NCBI GenBank assembly: GCA_930367205.1
Contig: OV884012.1
Span: 31,778,796-31,842,795, forward strand
DNA from: Acanthosoma haemorrhoidale
Lineage: Eukaryota; Arthropoda; Insecta; Hemiptera; Acanthosomatidae
Direction: 5' to 3'
Length of the DNA: 64,000 nucleotides
The notes beneath the pieces are model-generated. The model was not told where the DNA came from, searched no databases, and was given only the letters and a program-made list of their open reading frames with translations. Positions 34,631 through 43,660 of the stretch are shown piece after piece (position 1 is the first letter of the stretch; every line of letters starts with the position of its first letter). A program made the translations under genes and the position numbers.

Positions 34631-36245
34631 GTGTTGTTAATTGCCTAGCGCCTTGGATTAACACATTTACTTTTCTGAATTTGTCTCTACTTTTAATCTT
34701 CGATTGAGTATCTTTGATAAATTCTTGATTTATTAATTCAGGTGGATCTTCCCGATTTTTATTTAATTTTTCTGTACGCTTTATCTTTTCTTCATTAATT
34801 TTTGTGTGAGCTAATTCATGCAAAAGTTGTAAATTTTTATGATACTTTTGTACGTATAGTTCTGTTATACTAATATTTTTGTTGTTGTTATTTTCTTTTA
34901 TAAATCCGAAAGTGATTTCATTGGGTGTTAATTTTAGATTGTTATTTAAGGTATTATTGTACGCAATAATTGCAAGTTTTAATTTTTGTTCAAATGAATA
35001 AGATTTTCTCTCATGCGAGATAAGTCTTAGTAATTCGCTTAGTGTTAAATGAACTCTATTTAATAATCCCAAAGAATTTGAGTGATTAGTGGATGTATAA
35101 TGTAATAAAATATCATTGTGGTCACAAAATTGTTTAACTAAATTGTTTTTCATTTCTGTGCCTTGATCTAATGAGATCTGTACTGGCGTAGGATAATGAG
35201 ATAAATAATTTTGTAAACAATCACAAATATTGATTGCATTGTGTGTTGGAATAACTTGTGCGAACAATCTTTTTGAGAAAGTATCAACAGCAGTAAATAT
35301 TATTTTCCTTTCATACTTCAAAATGTCAATCATTAATTCTCGAAAAGGTTTTTCTGGTGTTGGGGTTTGTTGAAATTTAGTTTTGATAGGTTTTCTATCA
35401 TACTTTGATTTTTTACAAATTTCACATTTATTAATGTATTCTGTAATTTTGTCTTTCATATTGGGGAAATAAACTTGTTTTTTTAATTTTTCAAAAGTTT
35501 CTAATATTCCACGATGTTTAGTTTTTCCTAAATGATAGTTTTCAATAGTTTCGCGTTGTTCATTTACATTTTCTACGTCATTGATAAAGTTAAAATAACG
35601 TTTTATTCTTACAGAAGGGAATTCGTTTTCTATTATATTTTGAATCTCTTTAAAGTATTCATCGTAAGTTTTTTCTAAAGTTTTTATGTTCGGTGAACAG
35701 AAAATTCCGTAAGTCTTGTCCGGTTCTACGATCTGGTAGAGTAGAGTTTGCAAGTCATCTTTCCTGTTAATGATGAGTTCGTATCTTCTCTTGTTTCCAA
35801 ATGGCTTAGAGAACTTCATGTCTTCTTTGTTTCCTCTAATGATAATAATTTGATTTTTTTCTACATTTATACATTTATCTGGTTCACATATCCAAGTTTG
35901 TTCATTGCTGGATTCTTGTGAATGAATAGTTTCTAGATCTGATTGATTTTCTGCATTTTCCGCTGTAGATGGAATATTTATTAATTCCTCCATAATTGCT
36001 TCATATTCTGTTGTTTTTTCAGCAGCTTCTTCTTGATTTTGTAATATGTCATCAATAAATACATCAATATCAATATTTACATCATCAATATCCATATCCT
36101 CTGGTTCCGTGTGGTTTACTTCATTTATATTTCTTGATAAAGCATCTGCTACATAATTTGTTTTACCATTAACATGTTTTATGTCAAATTCGAACTCCTG
36201 CAACTTCCAAATCCATTTCATGATTCGGGTGTTACCGTTCTTCAT
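34494..36245 (-). CDS. pol: Pol C-terminal part: end of RNase H, integrase
   Basis: 583 codons in the same frame as 36279-37898, from which it is separated only by the TAA at 36279-36281. It begins with the end of RNase H (F-D-I-K-H-V-N-G-K then A-D-A-L-S-R). The integrase zinc-binding region follows (H-L-G-K-T-K-H ... C-E-I-C). The catalytic core has D in L-M-I-D-I-L and D in S-L-D-Q-G-T-E. Exactly 35 residues further, where D-D-35-E enzymes have Glu, codon 396 (35058-35060) encodes Asn (G-L-L-N-R-V-H). The C-terminal tail is basic (R-P-N-K-R-K-K-R-K) and then Ser/Asp-rich. Integrase inserts the cDNA into host DNA. The missing Glu predicts a catalytically dead enzyme unless another residue substitutes. 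Confidence 0.93.
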   Translation of the reverse strand: MKNGNTRIMKWIWKLQEFEFDIKHVNGKTNYVADALSRNINEVNHTEPEDMDIDDVNIDIDVFIDDILQNQEEAAEKTTEYEAIMEELINIPSTAENAENQSDLETIHSQESSNEQTWICEPDKCINVEKNQIIIIRGNKEDMKFSKPFGNKRRYELIINRKDDLQTLLYQIVEPDKTYGIFCSPNIKTLEKTYDEYFKEIQNIIENEFPSVRIKRYFNFINDVENVNEQRETIENYHLGKTKHRGILETFEKLKKQVYFPNMKDKITEYINKCEICKKSKYDRKPIKTKFQQTPTPEKPFRELMIDILKYERKIIFTAVDTFSKRLFAQVIPTHNAINICDCLQNYLSHYPTPVQISLDQGTEMKNNLVKQFCDHNDILLHYTSTNHSNSLGLLNRVHLTLSELLRLISHERKSYSFEQKLKLAIIAYNNTLNNNLKLTPNEITFGFIKENNNNKNISITELYVQKYHKNLQLLHELAHTKINEEKIKRTEKLNKNREDPPELINQEFIKDTQSKIKSRDKFRKVNVLIQGARQLTTHVDNVRRPNKRKKRKHFVSDEDSLHVNNSDTSSSEDSDDKSSRSH

Positions 36246-36278
36246 AGAAAATATCCAAGTTAGTGGTTTATGATCGGT

Positions 36279-36281
36279 TTA
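36279..36281 (-). other. In-frame TAA stop inside the RNase H domain of pol
   Basis: This codon sits directly before T-D-H-K-P-L, a conserved RNase H block of gypsy-like elements. Both sides are open in the same frame (34494-37898), so a single codon interrupts pol. As read, integrase would not be translated without readthrough. Confidence 0.9.
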
Positions 36282-37898
36282 AAGTAAAAATTTAGTTCCG
36301 TATAAGTAAGGCTTAAAGTGTTGAGTCGCCCATACAACTGCTAATAATTCTTTTTCGATAGTGCTATAATTATTTTCCGCATTTTGTAGTACTCGTGAAG
36401 CGAATGCTACAGGATGTTCAATATCATCATCGTCTTTTTGGGACAATACTGCTCCAATTGCTTTATTACTAGCATCTGTAGTTAATATGAATGATTTATT
36501 CCAATCGGGGTATTTTAAAATTGGTGCATTTGCCATTAAATCTATTAATGTCTTACAAGCCCTTTTTATCTCTTCGGTTTTATAAATTTTTGTTTTAATC
36601 GAATCTGAAATAGGTTTAGTTATTTTTGCATATCCTTTAATGGATTTCCTATAGTATCCTGTCATACCTAAGAACTGTCTTGTCGACTTTTCGTCATGAG
36701 GTACTGGAAAGTTTACTATAGTTTCTATCTTTTTCGGATCTGTTTTTAAACCTTCTTCAGTTACAATATAGCCGAGAAATTTTAATTCTTTTTTGAAAAA
36801 TTCAGTTTTATCTAATTGAATTGATAACTGATGTTCTTTTAATGCTTTGAAAACTTTTTCCAAATCTCTTAAATGTTCGTTTTCATTTTTTGAATAAATA
36901 ATAATATCGTCAACGTAAACCATTGCATTAGGAATATTTGATATCATCATTGTCATTGCTCTCTGAAAAGTCGGCGGTCCATTACTTATTCCGAATGGCA
37001 TTCGAACAAATTCGTAATGACCATTTTCAGTAGAGAATGCTGTTTTTGGAATAGATTCTTCATCCATTTCTATTTGATGAAATCCCGATGTTAAATCAAT
37101 AGTCGAAAATATTTTTGCACCTCTTAATCGATTCAGCAAATCTTCGATATTGGGTAACGGGAATTTATCTTTTATGGTAGCCTGATTTAATTTTCTATAA
37201 TCGATTACCATGCGAACTTTTTTTATACCCGATGCGTCCATTTTTTTTGGAACAATCCACAAAGGGGAATTATACGGCGACTTACTTGGTCTAATTATTC
37301 CGTTTTTTAATAATTTTCCAACTTCTTCGTTAATTTGTTCTTTAAATTGTTCCGGATATCTATAATTTCGTGTATAAATCGGATTTTCATTCGTAGTTAT
37401 TATTCTATGTTTTAATAATTTAGTCGGTTTTAATTTTTCATTTTCTGTTTTTAATATTTCACCGTTTTCACTTAATATTTTTGTGAGTTTTTCCGTTATC
37501 TCCGAATTTATGTGCTCGTGTCTTATAAAATTTTTAATTTCATTAGTATCTTCGATATGAAACATTTCGTCTCTTTCAAGTTTGTATTTTATTCCCATTA
37601 TTTTTATTTCCATGTCTTCTAAATTTATATTAGTTTTTAACATTTTCATTGTTTCGTACCCAAGTAAAATATCAAACCGTGAACTAATAGGATAAACTAA
37701 GAACTTTACTTCTTGATTAATTCCTATCAGATTTTGCAGGTTGAGGTTTACACTTTGTGTTCCTTCTGCTCGTCCTGTAGGGGTTTTTATCGCGAAGTTT
37801 TCTATGTTTATTTTAGCATCTTTCGGAATTGCTTGGGGACAAATATAATTTTTTGTTGCTCCTGTGTCAATTAACCATTTATTATTTTCTTTATCCAA
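36279..37898 (-). CDS. pol: Pol N-terminal part: protease, reverse transcriptase, start of RNase H
   Basis: The first codon at 37898 is TTG, not ATG, and the frame is open further upstream to the slippery site at 37988-37994. Pol is therefore expected as a Gag-Pol fusion by -1 frameshifting. Protease: D-T-G-A at residues 11-14. Reverse transcriptase: P-L-W-I-V-P-K-K, V-I-D-Y-R-K-L-N, F-S-T-I-D-L-T-S-G-F-H-Q-I, and the catalytic Y-V-D-D at residues 328-331 (36906-36917). RNase H begins with L-T-T-D-A-S-N-K-A-I-G-A-V-L at about residue 470. All catalytic aspartates of protease and reverse transcriptase are present. The frame ends at TAA 36279-36281. Confidence 0.95.
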   Translation of the reverse strand: MDKENNKWLIDTGATKNYICPQAIPKDAKINIENFAIKTPTGRAEGTQSVNLNLQNLIGINQEVKFLVYPISSRFDILLGYETMKMLKTNINLEDMEIKIMGIKYKLERDEMFHIEDTNEIKNFIRHEHINSEITEKLTKILSENGEILKTENEKLKPTKLLKHRIITTNENPIYTRNYRYPEQFKEQINEEVGKLLKNGIIRPSKSPYNSPLWIVPKKMDASGIKKVRMVIDYRKLNQATIKDKFPLPNIEDLLNRLRGAKIFSTIDLTSGFHQIEMDEESIPKTAFSTENGHYEFVRMPFGISNGPPTFQRAMTMMISNIPNAMVYVDDIIIYSKNENEHLRDLEKVFKALKEHQLSIQLDKTEFFKKELKFLGYIVTEEGLKTDPKKIETIVNFPVPHDEKSTRQFLGMTGYYRKSIKGYAKITKPISDSIKTKIYKTEEIKRACKTLIDLMANAPILKYPDWNKSFILTTDASNKAIGAVLSQKDDDDIEHPVAFASRVLQNAENNYSTIEKELLAVVWATQHFKPYLYGTKFLL

Positions 37899-37945
37899 GA
37901 GCTGTGGTAAATTATTTAAAAAATTAACTTCGTCACTTATTTTAA

Positions 37946-39130
37946 TTACATTCGATCCGGTGGTTCTCCTTTGTTCGGACCTTGGTCTAAAAAATTATCT
38001 TTATTAGTTTCAAGTTGTTTTACTCTTTCAGTTAATATTCTAATTTGTTCATCTCTCTCATCCTCGGCGTAATGTACGCGATTAGAAACAGTTCTCATCG
38101 AAACCGTATTTGAATCATTTTGTTGTGGTGGATCTACTTTTTGTTGATTATTTCTCCAATTTCCGGATGGAGGTTTATTAAAGAATCTATGTTGAGATTT
38201 TGGATCCCATGATTGATTATGAATAGGTTTTTGATAATTTTGTTGATTATTTGGGTAATTGTGATAATTTGGTTGTGCATTTTGATAACTTTTATAATTT
38301 TGGTTTTGTTGATGTTGATAATCTTGTTTTTGTTCATGAGGTTGTTTTTGAAATTGTTTTTCATATTTATGTTTGTAATTTGGATCGAAATTTTTGCCTT
38401 TATAATTCGATTGGTGTGGTTGGTGGTGTTTGTCTTTTCGACTACCCGGACCGTACACCCGATGCACAATGTGCGCAGCGTTATTTCTTAAGATTTCGTC
38501 AATATCTTCGATTGTCTCGAATTTAATATGATAAATAAAATCAGTAAGCGAGGGATGTAAATTATGAACGGTGTGATGTGATATCTGTTTGTCGTATCTT
38601 TCCATTTCCGACTGTTTATTCACTATTTCCGAGTCGGCATACACGCGAGCATATAAATCGCATCTTTTCTTACCTAATCTTTCTAAGTAATCATGTGGGT
38701 TTTCGTTATGGTACGATTTAGTATTGAGTATTTCTGATATTAATTGCTCTCTCGTTCGCGTATCTTGATATTTACGTTTAAGGAATGTTAAAATTTCTGT
38801 CACACTAGTGAATTCCTTATCATAGGTTGCAATTTTTGCTTTTCCTTTTAGCTTAGTTAATAAAGTTAATACTAATTTTGAATGGTTTATATCTTTATAT
38901 TGGTTATTATCTTTACAATATAAGTCATACACAAATTTTGTATTTCTAATAAAATCTACTAATTGTAAAGGATCACCATCATATTCCGGAATTAATTTAA
39001 AATCATGATCTTTTATTTCCATAGCCATCTCTGAATTTGTATTTTCTAATAGTAATTGATCAATATTATCTAGATTAAAAGTTGTATATACTTGTCTTAA
39101 TTGGTTTAATCTATCCTGTAAATTTGACAT
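37946..39130 (-). CDS. gag: Gag of the Errantivirus-type element
   Basis: 394 codons from an ATG about 300 bp downstream of the primer site. Residues 1-210 form a mostly helical capsid-like part. About residues 235-330 are extremely rich in Gln, Asn, His, Lys and Tyr. A charged helix near residues 355-380 may form a coiled coil. There is no CCHC zinc knuckle, as is usual for Errantivirus Gag; the basic Q/N/H-rich tail probably binds RNA instead (inference). The frame is intact. The last 16 codons overlap the pol frame. Gag assembles particles in the family. Plus-strand ORFs over the Q/N-rich region are shadows. Confidence 0.92.
   Translation of the reverse strand: MSNLQDRLNQLRQVYTTFNLDNIDQLLLENTNSEMAMEIKDHDFKLIPEYDGDPLQLVDFIRNTKFVYDLYCKDNNQYKDINHSKLVLTLLTKLKGKAKIATYDKEFTSVTEILTFLKRKYQDTRTREQLISEILNTKSYHNENPHDYLERLGKKRCDLYARVYADSEIVNKQSEMERYDKQISHHTVHNLHPSLTDFIYHIKFETIEDIDEILRNNAAHIVHRVYGPGSRKDKHHQPHQSNYKGKNFDPNYKHKYEKQFQKQPHEQKQDYQHQQNQNYKSYQNAQPNYHNYPNNQQNYQKPIHNQSWDPKSQHRFFNKPPSGNWRNNQQKVDPPQQNDSNTVSMRTVSNRVHYAEDERDEQIRILTERVKQLETNKDNFLDQGPNKGEPPDRM
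37972..37994 (-). promoter_or_regulatory. Gag-Pol -1 frameshift site T_TTT_TTA with downstream hairpin start
   Basis: The heptamer T_TTT_TTA (37994-37988) is in exact Gag-frame phase. It is the same heptamer known from HIV-1 gag-pol. The pol frame has a stop immediately upstream of it and is open from it onward, and the shift direction needed is -1. Six bases downstream GGTCCG can pair with CGGATC (six pairs, including one G-U), with a 16-base loop. The hairpin continues to about 37954. Spacing and phase fit an active site. Confidence 0.85.
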
Positions 39131-39427
39131 ACAATAAACTTATAATTACTTATAATTACCATCAAGTATGTTGTCTTCAGTGGAAAAATCTTCTTCCTTG
39201 GTGCTGCGAAGTCTCAACAAATAGTTTTGAAACTCGGGTGATAAGATTTGAAAATCTTCAGAAAGTTGAAAGATACCTCTGTAGTCGTGGAGAATGCTTG
39301 CTATACTTGTATACGCAGTGGCAATCTTCCTCAAGACGGAGAGAAGTAGTTATGCTGCTTGATTTCGGTATTACACACGATTCTAAGCTCCGCAAAGTTA
39401 CTTTAAATACCTTCAAAATTCCTCCCA

Positions 39428-39449
39428 AGTCCCACGTTCGGGCGCCAGT
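39428..39449 (-). other. Primer binding site, lysine-tRNA type
   Basis: On the minus strand TGGCGCCCGAACGTGGGAC starts with the last base of the 5' LTR. TGGCGCCC(G)AAC is the usual complement of a tRNA-Lys 3' end, as used by gypsy and by lentiviruses. The overlap of the T with the LTR end is also seen in gypsy-like elements. Confidence 0.8.
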
Positions 39450-39664
39450 TAAATATCTTCAAAGCACACAAGACTTTTTAAAAAGATTTATTTTGAATAA
39501 CAAACATAAATGACGTGGTAATATACAGATCTAATCTAGCATAGTGACGGGCTAATGAGATACAATAGACTGACCTCCTTCTCTGATTCTCACGGGGTTT
39601 AAATAAGAGTCAGCAAAGGGGTGATTCATAGTTCTTAGAATGTTAGCACGGGTGCACTATAACT
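39447..39664 (-). repeat. 5' LTR of the Errantivirus-type element
   Basis: 218 bp, identical by eye to 32785-33002. In the element's orientation this copy should carry the promoter. I see no strong TATA box, in line with TATA-less initiator promoters in this group (family knowledge, not tested). Confidence 0.95.
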
Positions 39665-39668
39665 ATAT
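39665..39668. repeat. Target-site duplication ATAT, right
   Basis: Matches the four bases before the left LTR at 32781-32784. Confidence 0.8.
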
Positions 39669-40430
39669 TGTTATTTATTGGAAACATAGACCCGGATTAT
39701 AGGTTTTAGAAAAATGCATAGAAGAAGATTTATTTATTATTTCTTTCAACTAGATAACATTTTAACGTAGGAAACCCAAATTAGCTCAATGATTTATCAA
39801 AATTAACTGGGTGAAATTATGTCACCCTAAAATGTCTTAAACCGCTTAGTGTAAACGAGTTTACTTCCCTACTAAAAGCTTGTCAAGGAAAAAGCTAATG
39901 GACTTTTCATGTTTTTTGGCTAATTAAATCAGATTTCTGAACAAAAAAACATAGAATTCAATTATGCTAAGGCCTGTCTCACGGCACACATTTTTTATGG
40001 GTTAACATGCTAAATGCTTACATTTTGGTGTAATTTTGAAGTTTTTCATCTATAATTGTCTTGGTATAAAAAGCACATGCTTGAAAATAATTACGCTCTC
40101 TTTAATAATTTCAATAACTTCCCTTAAAGTTAAGGATAATAAAGAGTTATTATATACGTTTAGTCATGCTCACGCCAGTGCGACGTCATTTCGGGTCGTC
40201 ACATGCCGTCTGGTGGGAAGTAGAGTGAAGATGACAAAATCAAGTTGAGGGCTAAGTCACCTGTGTTGTAGCAGTCTTGTCGATGTAATTAAACCTATTT
40301 AATGATACACATCGGGTATCTTATTCGTGAGGTGTTGTTTTCGCGTTGTATTACCGTTATTATAGAACTTGGAGGAGGTGTCAAGCGGTTGAGCTGCAAC
40401 AGCGAGAAATAAGAGGAACATTGTTGGAAG
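39669..40430. other. AT-rich spacer
   Basis: No gene recognised. The last 150 bases include an open stretch leading into the first 114-bp repeat (ORF 40346-40561, +). Confidence 0.4.
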
Positions 40431-40544
40431 AGGTGATAAACCGAGGTAAGCAAATTTCTTTCTCTAACTCCCCACTGTGGCAACCCGTATTATACAGTCC
40501 ATTTGTACAGTCTAAATACCCTGGTGTTGGGTGTTTTGGCGTGT
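40431..40544. repeat. 114-bp direct repeat, unit 1
   Basis: Same length as unit 2 at 40777-40890 with no gaps and roughly a dozen and a half substitutions. Both start AGGTGATA-ACCGAGGTAAGC and end GGTGTTGGGTGTTTTGGCGTGT. GAG|GTAAGC inside it resembles a splice donor and is preserved in both units. In unit 1 the sequence before it is open (L-L-E-E-V-I-N-R-G). Confidence 0.9.
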
Positions 40545-40776
40545 CCATACCATCCAATTGATTCGGTCAGTTCGGGCCAGATTAGGCTGGGTTAGCCCGC
40601 GTCCTTGCCACTCGTTGAGAAGGTTCTAGTGTCTTCCACTAGAGCACTCACTGGTCATTCACTTTTGCCTGTGTTAGGTAGGTTATCATGTGTGGCAGTT
40701 TACAAATATTTTCTCGAATATTTGATACTGGCTTATATTTGTTTTATTTCATTAATTTCCATTTACCTCTACCAAC

Positions 40777-40890
40777 AGGTGATAGACCGAGGTAAGCAAA
40801 TTTCTTTTTTGATCCCCCCGGTGTGGCAATTCATATTGTGCAGTCCATCTCTACAGTCTAAATACCCTGGTGTTGGGTGTTTTGGCGTGT
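40777..40890. repeat. 114-bp direct repeat, unit 2
   Basis: Second unit, 346 bp downstream in the same orientation. The sequence before it (TTTACCTCTACCAACAG) looks like a splice acceptor, so the start of the unit could be a 13-nt exon between AG and GTAAGC. No further exons are recognised, so this is not called as a gene. Confidence 0.9.
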
Positions 40891-42877
40891 ACAGTATTTT
40901 ATCATAACTAGTTATTACTTTAATATAACTGTCACTACTTTATGTATTTATCCTATATTATTTCCATAATATTGCTTTCAAACACCCTTCTAAAATAATA
41001 TTTTTGTTTCTTTGTCTTCCAGTCTGTTTCTTCAAAAAAAATAAATAAATGACTAGATCTTATGTTTGATATTTGGTTAAAAAATAAAACTCGTGAAACT
41101 CTATCTGTCCTCACCAGGACGAAAACGAAAAGTCAGATATCAAGTGAAGATCATGAACACTAATAATTATGATCAGGGCACAGGAAAAGGTGGGCTGGCC
41201 TGCATATGCATGAGAATATCTTATCCTAAGTATTCTTCTTTTAAGGCAAAAGAAAAACCCCGCGTGAATGCATAAAGTCAAGATGAATTTCAAGAAATCG
41301 CATGAGGGTAAGAATATTCATAGCGAATTTTCTCTGCCGTGATTTGTTACGCAGATTTGCCGATTATACAGCCCTTCTCTCGTATGAAAATGAAAATGAA
41401 AAAAAAAGGCTTCATGTGGGTCAAAGTGTGAAACCATTGCCTATAAACCTGCGCGGATTGTAATTTTAAATTTACCTTTTTGCCTTATTGCCAAATCGTG
41501 AACGTCTTATAACCAAAGAGCACATTCACTAAGATAAAAGCGAACTAACATAGCGTTACCAGTTGAGACAAGAAATTACAGAAGCAGAGAGGTGTAAGGG
41601 AGTGACAAAGAAAAAAATTATACATTTTTGTTTCATTGGGAAAGTATTTGGTCAGTTTATTCATAATAATTTTCCTATAAAAATTTAATGGTGAAGGTAT
41701 TTGCGTGTAGATACCTCATTTTACTACGGTACATAAATGTATCACTTTATTACATGGACTCTTCACTCATAATTTGATTGGGCTGTACCGACTAGGAGCG
41801 AATTATGAGCGATGCAGCGTGCTATAAATTTTGATTGACGATGATCTCTTACATGCTAATGTTAAATTTACAAATTATAACGTTTATACGTTATTTCTCA
41901 ATAAACTGCTGATCAAAGCTCCATATGCCAATTTCATTCCTGTCCTGATACTTTTATAGTAGATATTGATATTAGAAGCCAAGCCTGAAGGAAGTGGCTC
42001 TACTTTTATTCGTATACAGGGCAATCGTCTCACCTCAGAAGAAAATTAACATTTTTTTTTAATACCCTTATTTGTAAATTACAATTTGCTTATCCAGCAT
42101 TAGTAATTGTAATTAAAGATCACATATGATACCATCATATACATCTTGAAGGTGACATAAAAAAAAATCATTCATCCCTTAAATACAATTTCACTCATTT
42201 AATATGTACAGTTCACACTCATACCAGAGTTATGAATTAAAGTTGTGGTTGGTTTCCCCCCCCCCCCCCCCATGGGTTATGTGCCCTAACGTAAATTAGT
42301 ACAAAAATAATTTCAACAAAATAAAAATAAAATAAATTTCTCAGACAGAACAATTGCGTATATATAATAAAAATTGCGTATTTGATGCGATCTGCGTTAT
42401 TTTAACAGATTTGTTTATACTAATGTTTTAACAAGTAAAATTTTTTCATTTAGTTGAAAAATCAATTTTTAGTGGCTGAGATGTTTTAACTGGTTTAACA
42501 AATAAAACGAAGTATTTTTGATAAAAAAAAAATTGTGTGTTTTTTCACAATTATATTAATCTAAGAAATTTATGACGATTCCAACCAATTCTCTGGACAT
42601 AGGCACACAGTTTCTTTTGGGTCACTTTTTGAATGCATGTGGCTTAAAGTGGCTCATGCATTTTTTCAATAAAAGAAAAAATTTCAAATTTGTACCTCAA
42701 AGATAGAGTTGCCTGAATTATTCTAAAAAAAAAAGAGACTAAGTATCAATTTTTGGACTTAAGTCATATTTTCGCATTACATAAGTCGTACATTGTATTA
42801 CATATAGTACGCATGTATCCAAGCAAAAAAAATTAACGCAGTCTCTTGGATTAATTTTTTTTAAATATAAAATTTAT
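40891..42877. other. AT-rich spacer with a C16 tract
   Basis: No gene recognised. Opposed ORFs at 41093-41293 are motif-free shadows of each other. A C16 run sits at 42256-42271. Confidence 0.45.
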
Positions 42878-43473
42878 CATGATAAAATTACAATATGCCT
42901 TATTGGGCTACTACTACTACTATACTATTCAACTTTCCAGTAACAAATACAAGAAATAAATAACAGAAAGTAGAACGTTCTTAAAAAATTGTTTAATGCT
43001 CTATACAAACATACATACATCTGCCTCATTTGGCAATAAGTAATTGTGATAAATGTTTTCATTCATACCATATTCACAATTTTCATTCACTCGCGCATTC
43101 ATACAGTATTTACAAACAGCCCAGAGAGCTCCTAAATCCCCATGTTTGTCACCTCCCTCGCATGTGAGAGAGAAAGTGGAATCTTGGGAAGTCAGCCGTG
43201 TCACCGGATACGAGCCAGTGGAGGCTGACCAAAAGCGCGAGAGCCACAGATGCTCGGGACATCATTGGTGAAACAGGCCATTACCAGGACTCCACTGTCA
43301 CGTATTTATAGCAAGTCACACACAGGGATGAGTGGCGCAGTGTAATGGCTGTGTCAGGGGACTAGGATGGTTGGATAGGTTAGTATGGAACTTCATGAAC
43401 TTTTATGATCGTTATGAAGGATTTTTTTCTGACGTAATAAGAGGCATTTACTATTGTTCTCAGGACCTTTGAA
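42878..43473. repeat. Dispersed repeat family R, copy with a 105-bp insertion
   Basis: The left end CATGATAAAATTACAATATGCC (42878-42899) is followed by about 105 bp of unrelated sequence including a short ACT repeat. The family then resumes with TTTGGCAATAAGTAATTGTG (43029) and runs through the CCTCCCTCGCA block, GTGGAGGCTGACC and GTATTTATAGCA to TTCTCAGGACCTTTGA. A piece of about 45 bp after the TATA-like word is missing relative to copy 1. Its right end meets a minus-strand LINE B fragment. Confidence 0.8.
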
Positions 43474-43489
43474 TCCGTATGTCCAGGTT

Positions 43490-43660
43490 AGGTATAACTT
43501 TGTAATTTATTTTCTACCGAAAGATAAGTAGTCTGTACAGTTGTCCAAAGCGTCTGTTCAGTTCTTGTCTTTTTAGCCTCGTGTATTGGTACCATGTCAG
43601 CCTCTTGTCGAAATGGAAGCCTAAATACCGTACAGTCTCAGATACAGGGAGAGGGATGGA
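43490..43660 (-). pseudogene. LINE family B fragment (C-terminal part of the reverse transcriptase region)
   Basis: The minus strand closely parallels 5880-6060. Shared words include ACACGAGGCTAAAAAGA and AGACGCTTTGGACAACTGTA. It codes for the Y-L-G-F-H...L-N-R-R-F-G-Q-L-Y block in broken frames. The match may extend weakly to 43750. Confidence 0.8.

Larger units (their letters stand above)
32785..39664 (-). mobile_element. Errantivirus-type LTR retrotransposon (insect endogenous retrovirus), near-complete
   Basis: 6,880 bp on the minus strand: 5' LTR (39447-39664), lysine-type primer site, gag, pol and env, a short purine tract, and 3' LTR (32785-33002). The LTRs begin AGTTA and end TAACT and are identical by eye over 218 bp, so insertion is recent on an evolutionary scale. 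The ATAT duplication shows that this is an integrase-mediated insertion still in place. The order protease, reverse transcriptase, RNase H, integrase, then a furin-site envelope, defines the gypsy/Errantivirus plan. Lesions: a TAA stop in pol at 36279-36281, a frame change in env at a T8 run (33471-33478), and Asn at the place of the integrase catalytic Glu. As read, it is not autonomous. Confidence 0.95.

Noticed and set aside
38134..38526. ORFs of 90-110 codons on both strands over the gag region
   Set aside because: Shadows of the Gln/Asn-rich part of gag; low-complexity DNA is open in several frames.
40346..40561. Possible host exon before the first 114-bp repeat
   Set aside because: Splice-like signals exist, but no partner exons or recognisable domain were found. 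Kept as a finding, not a gene.
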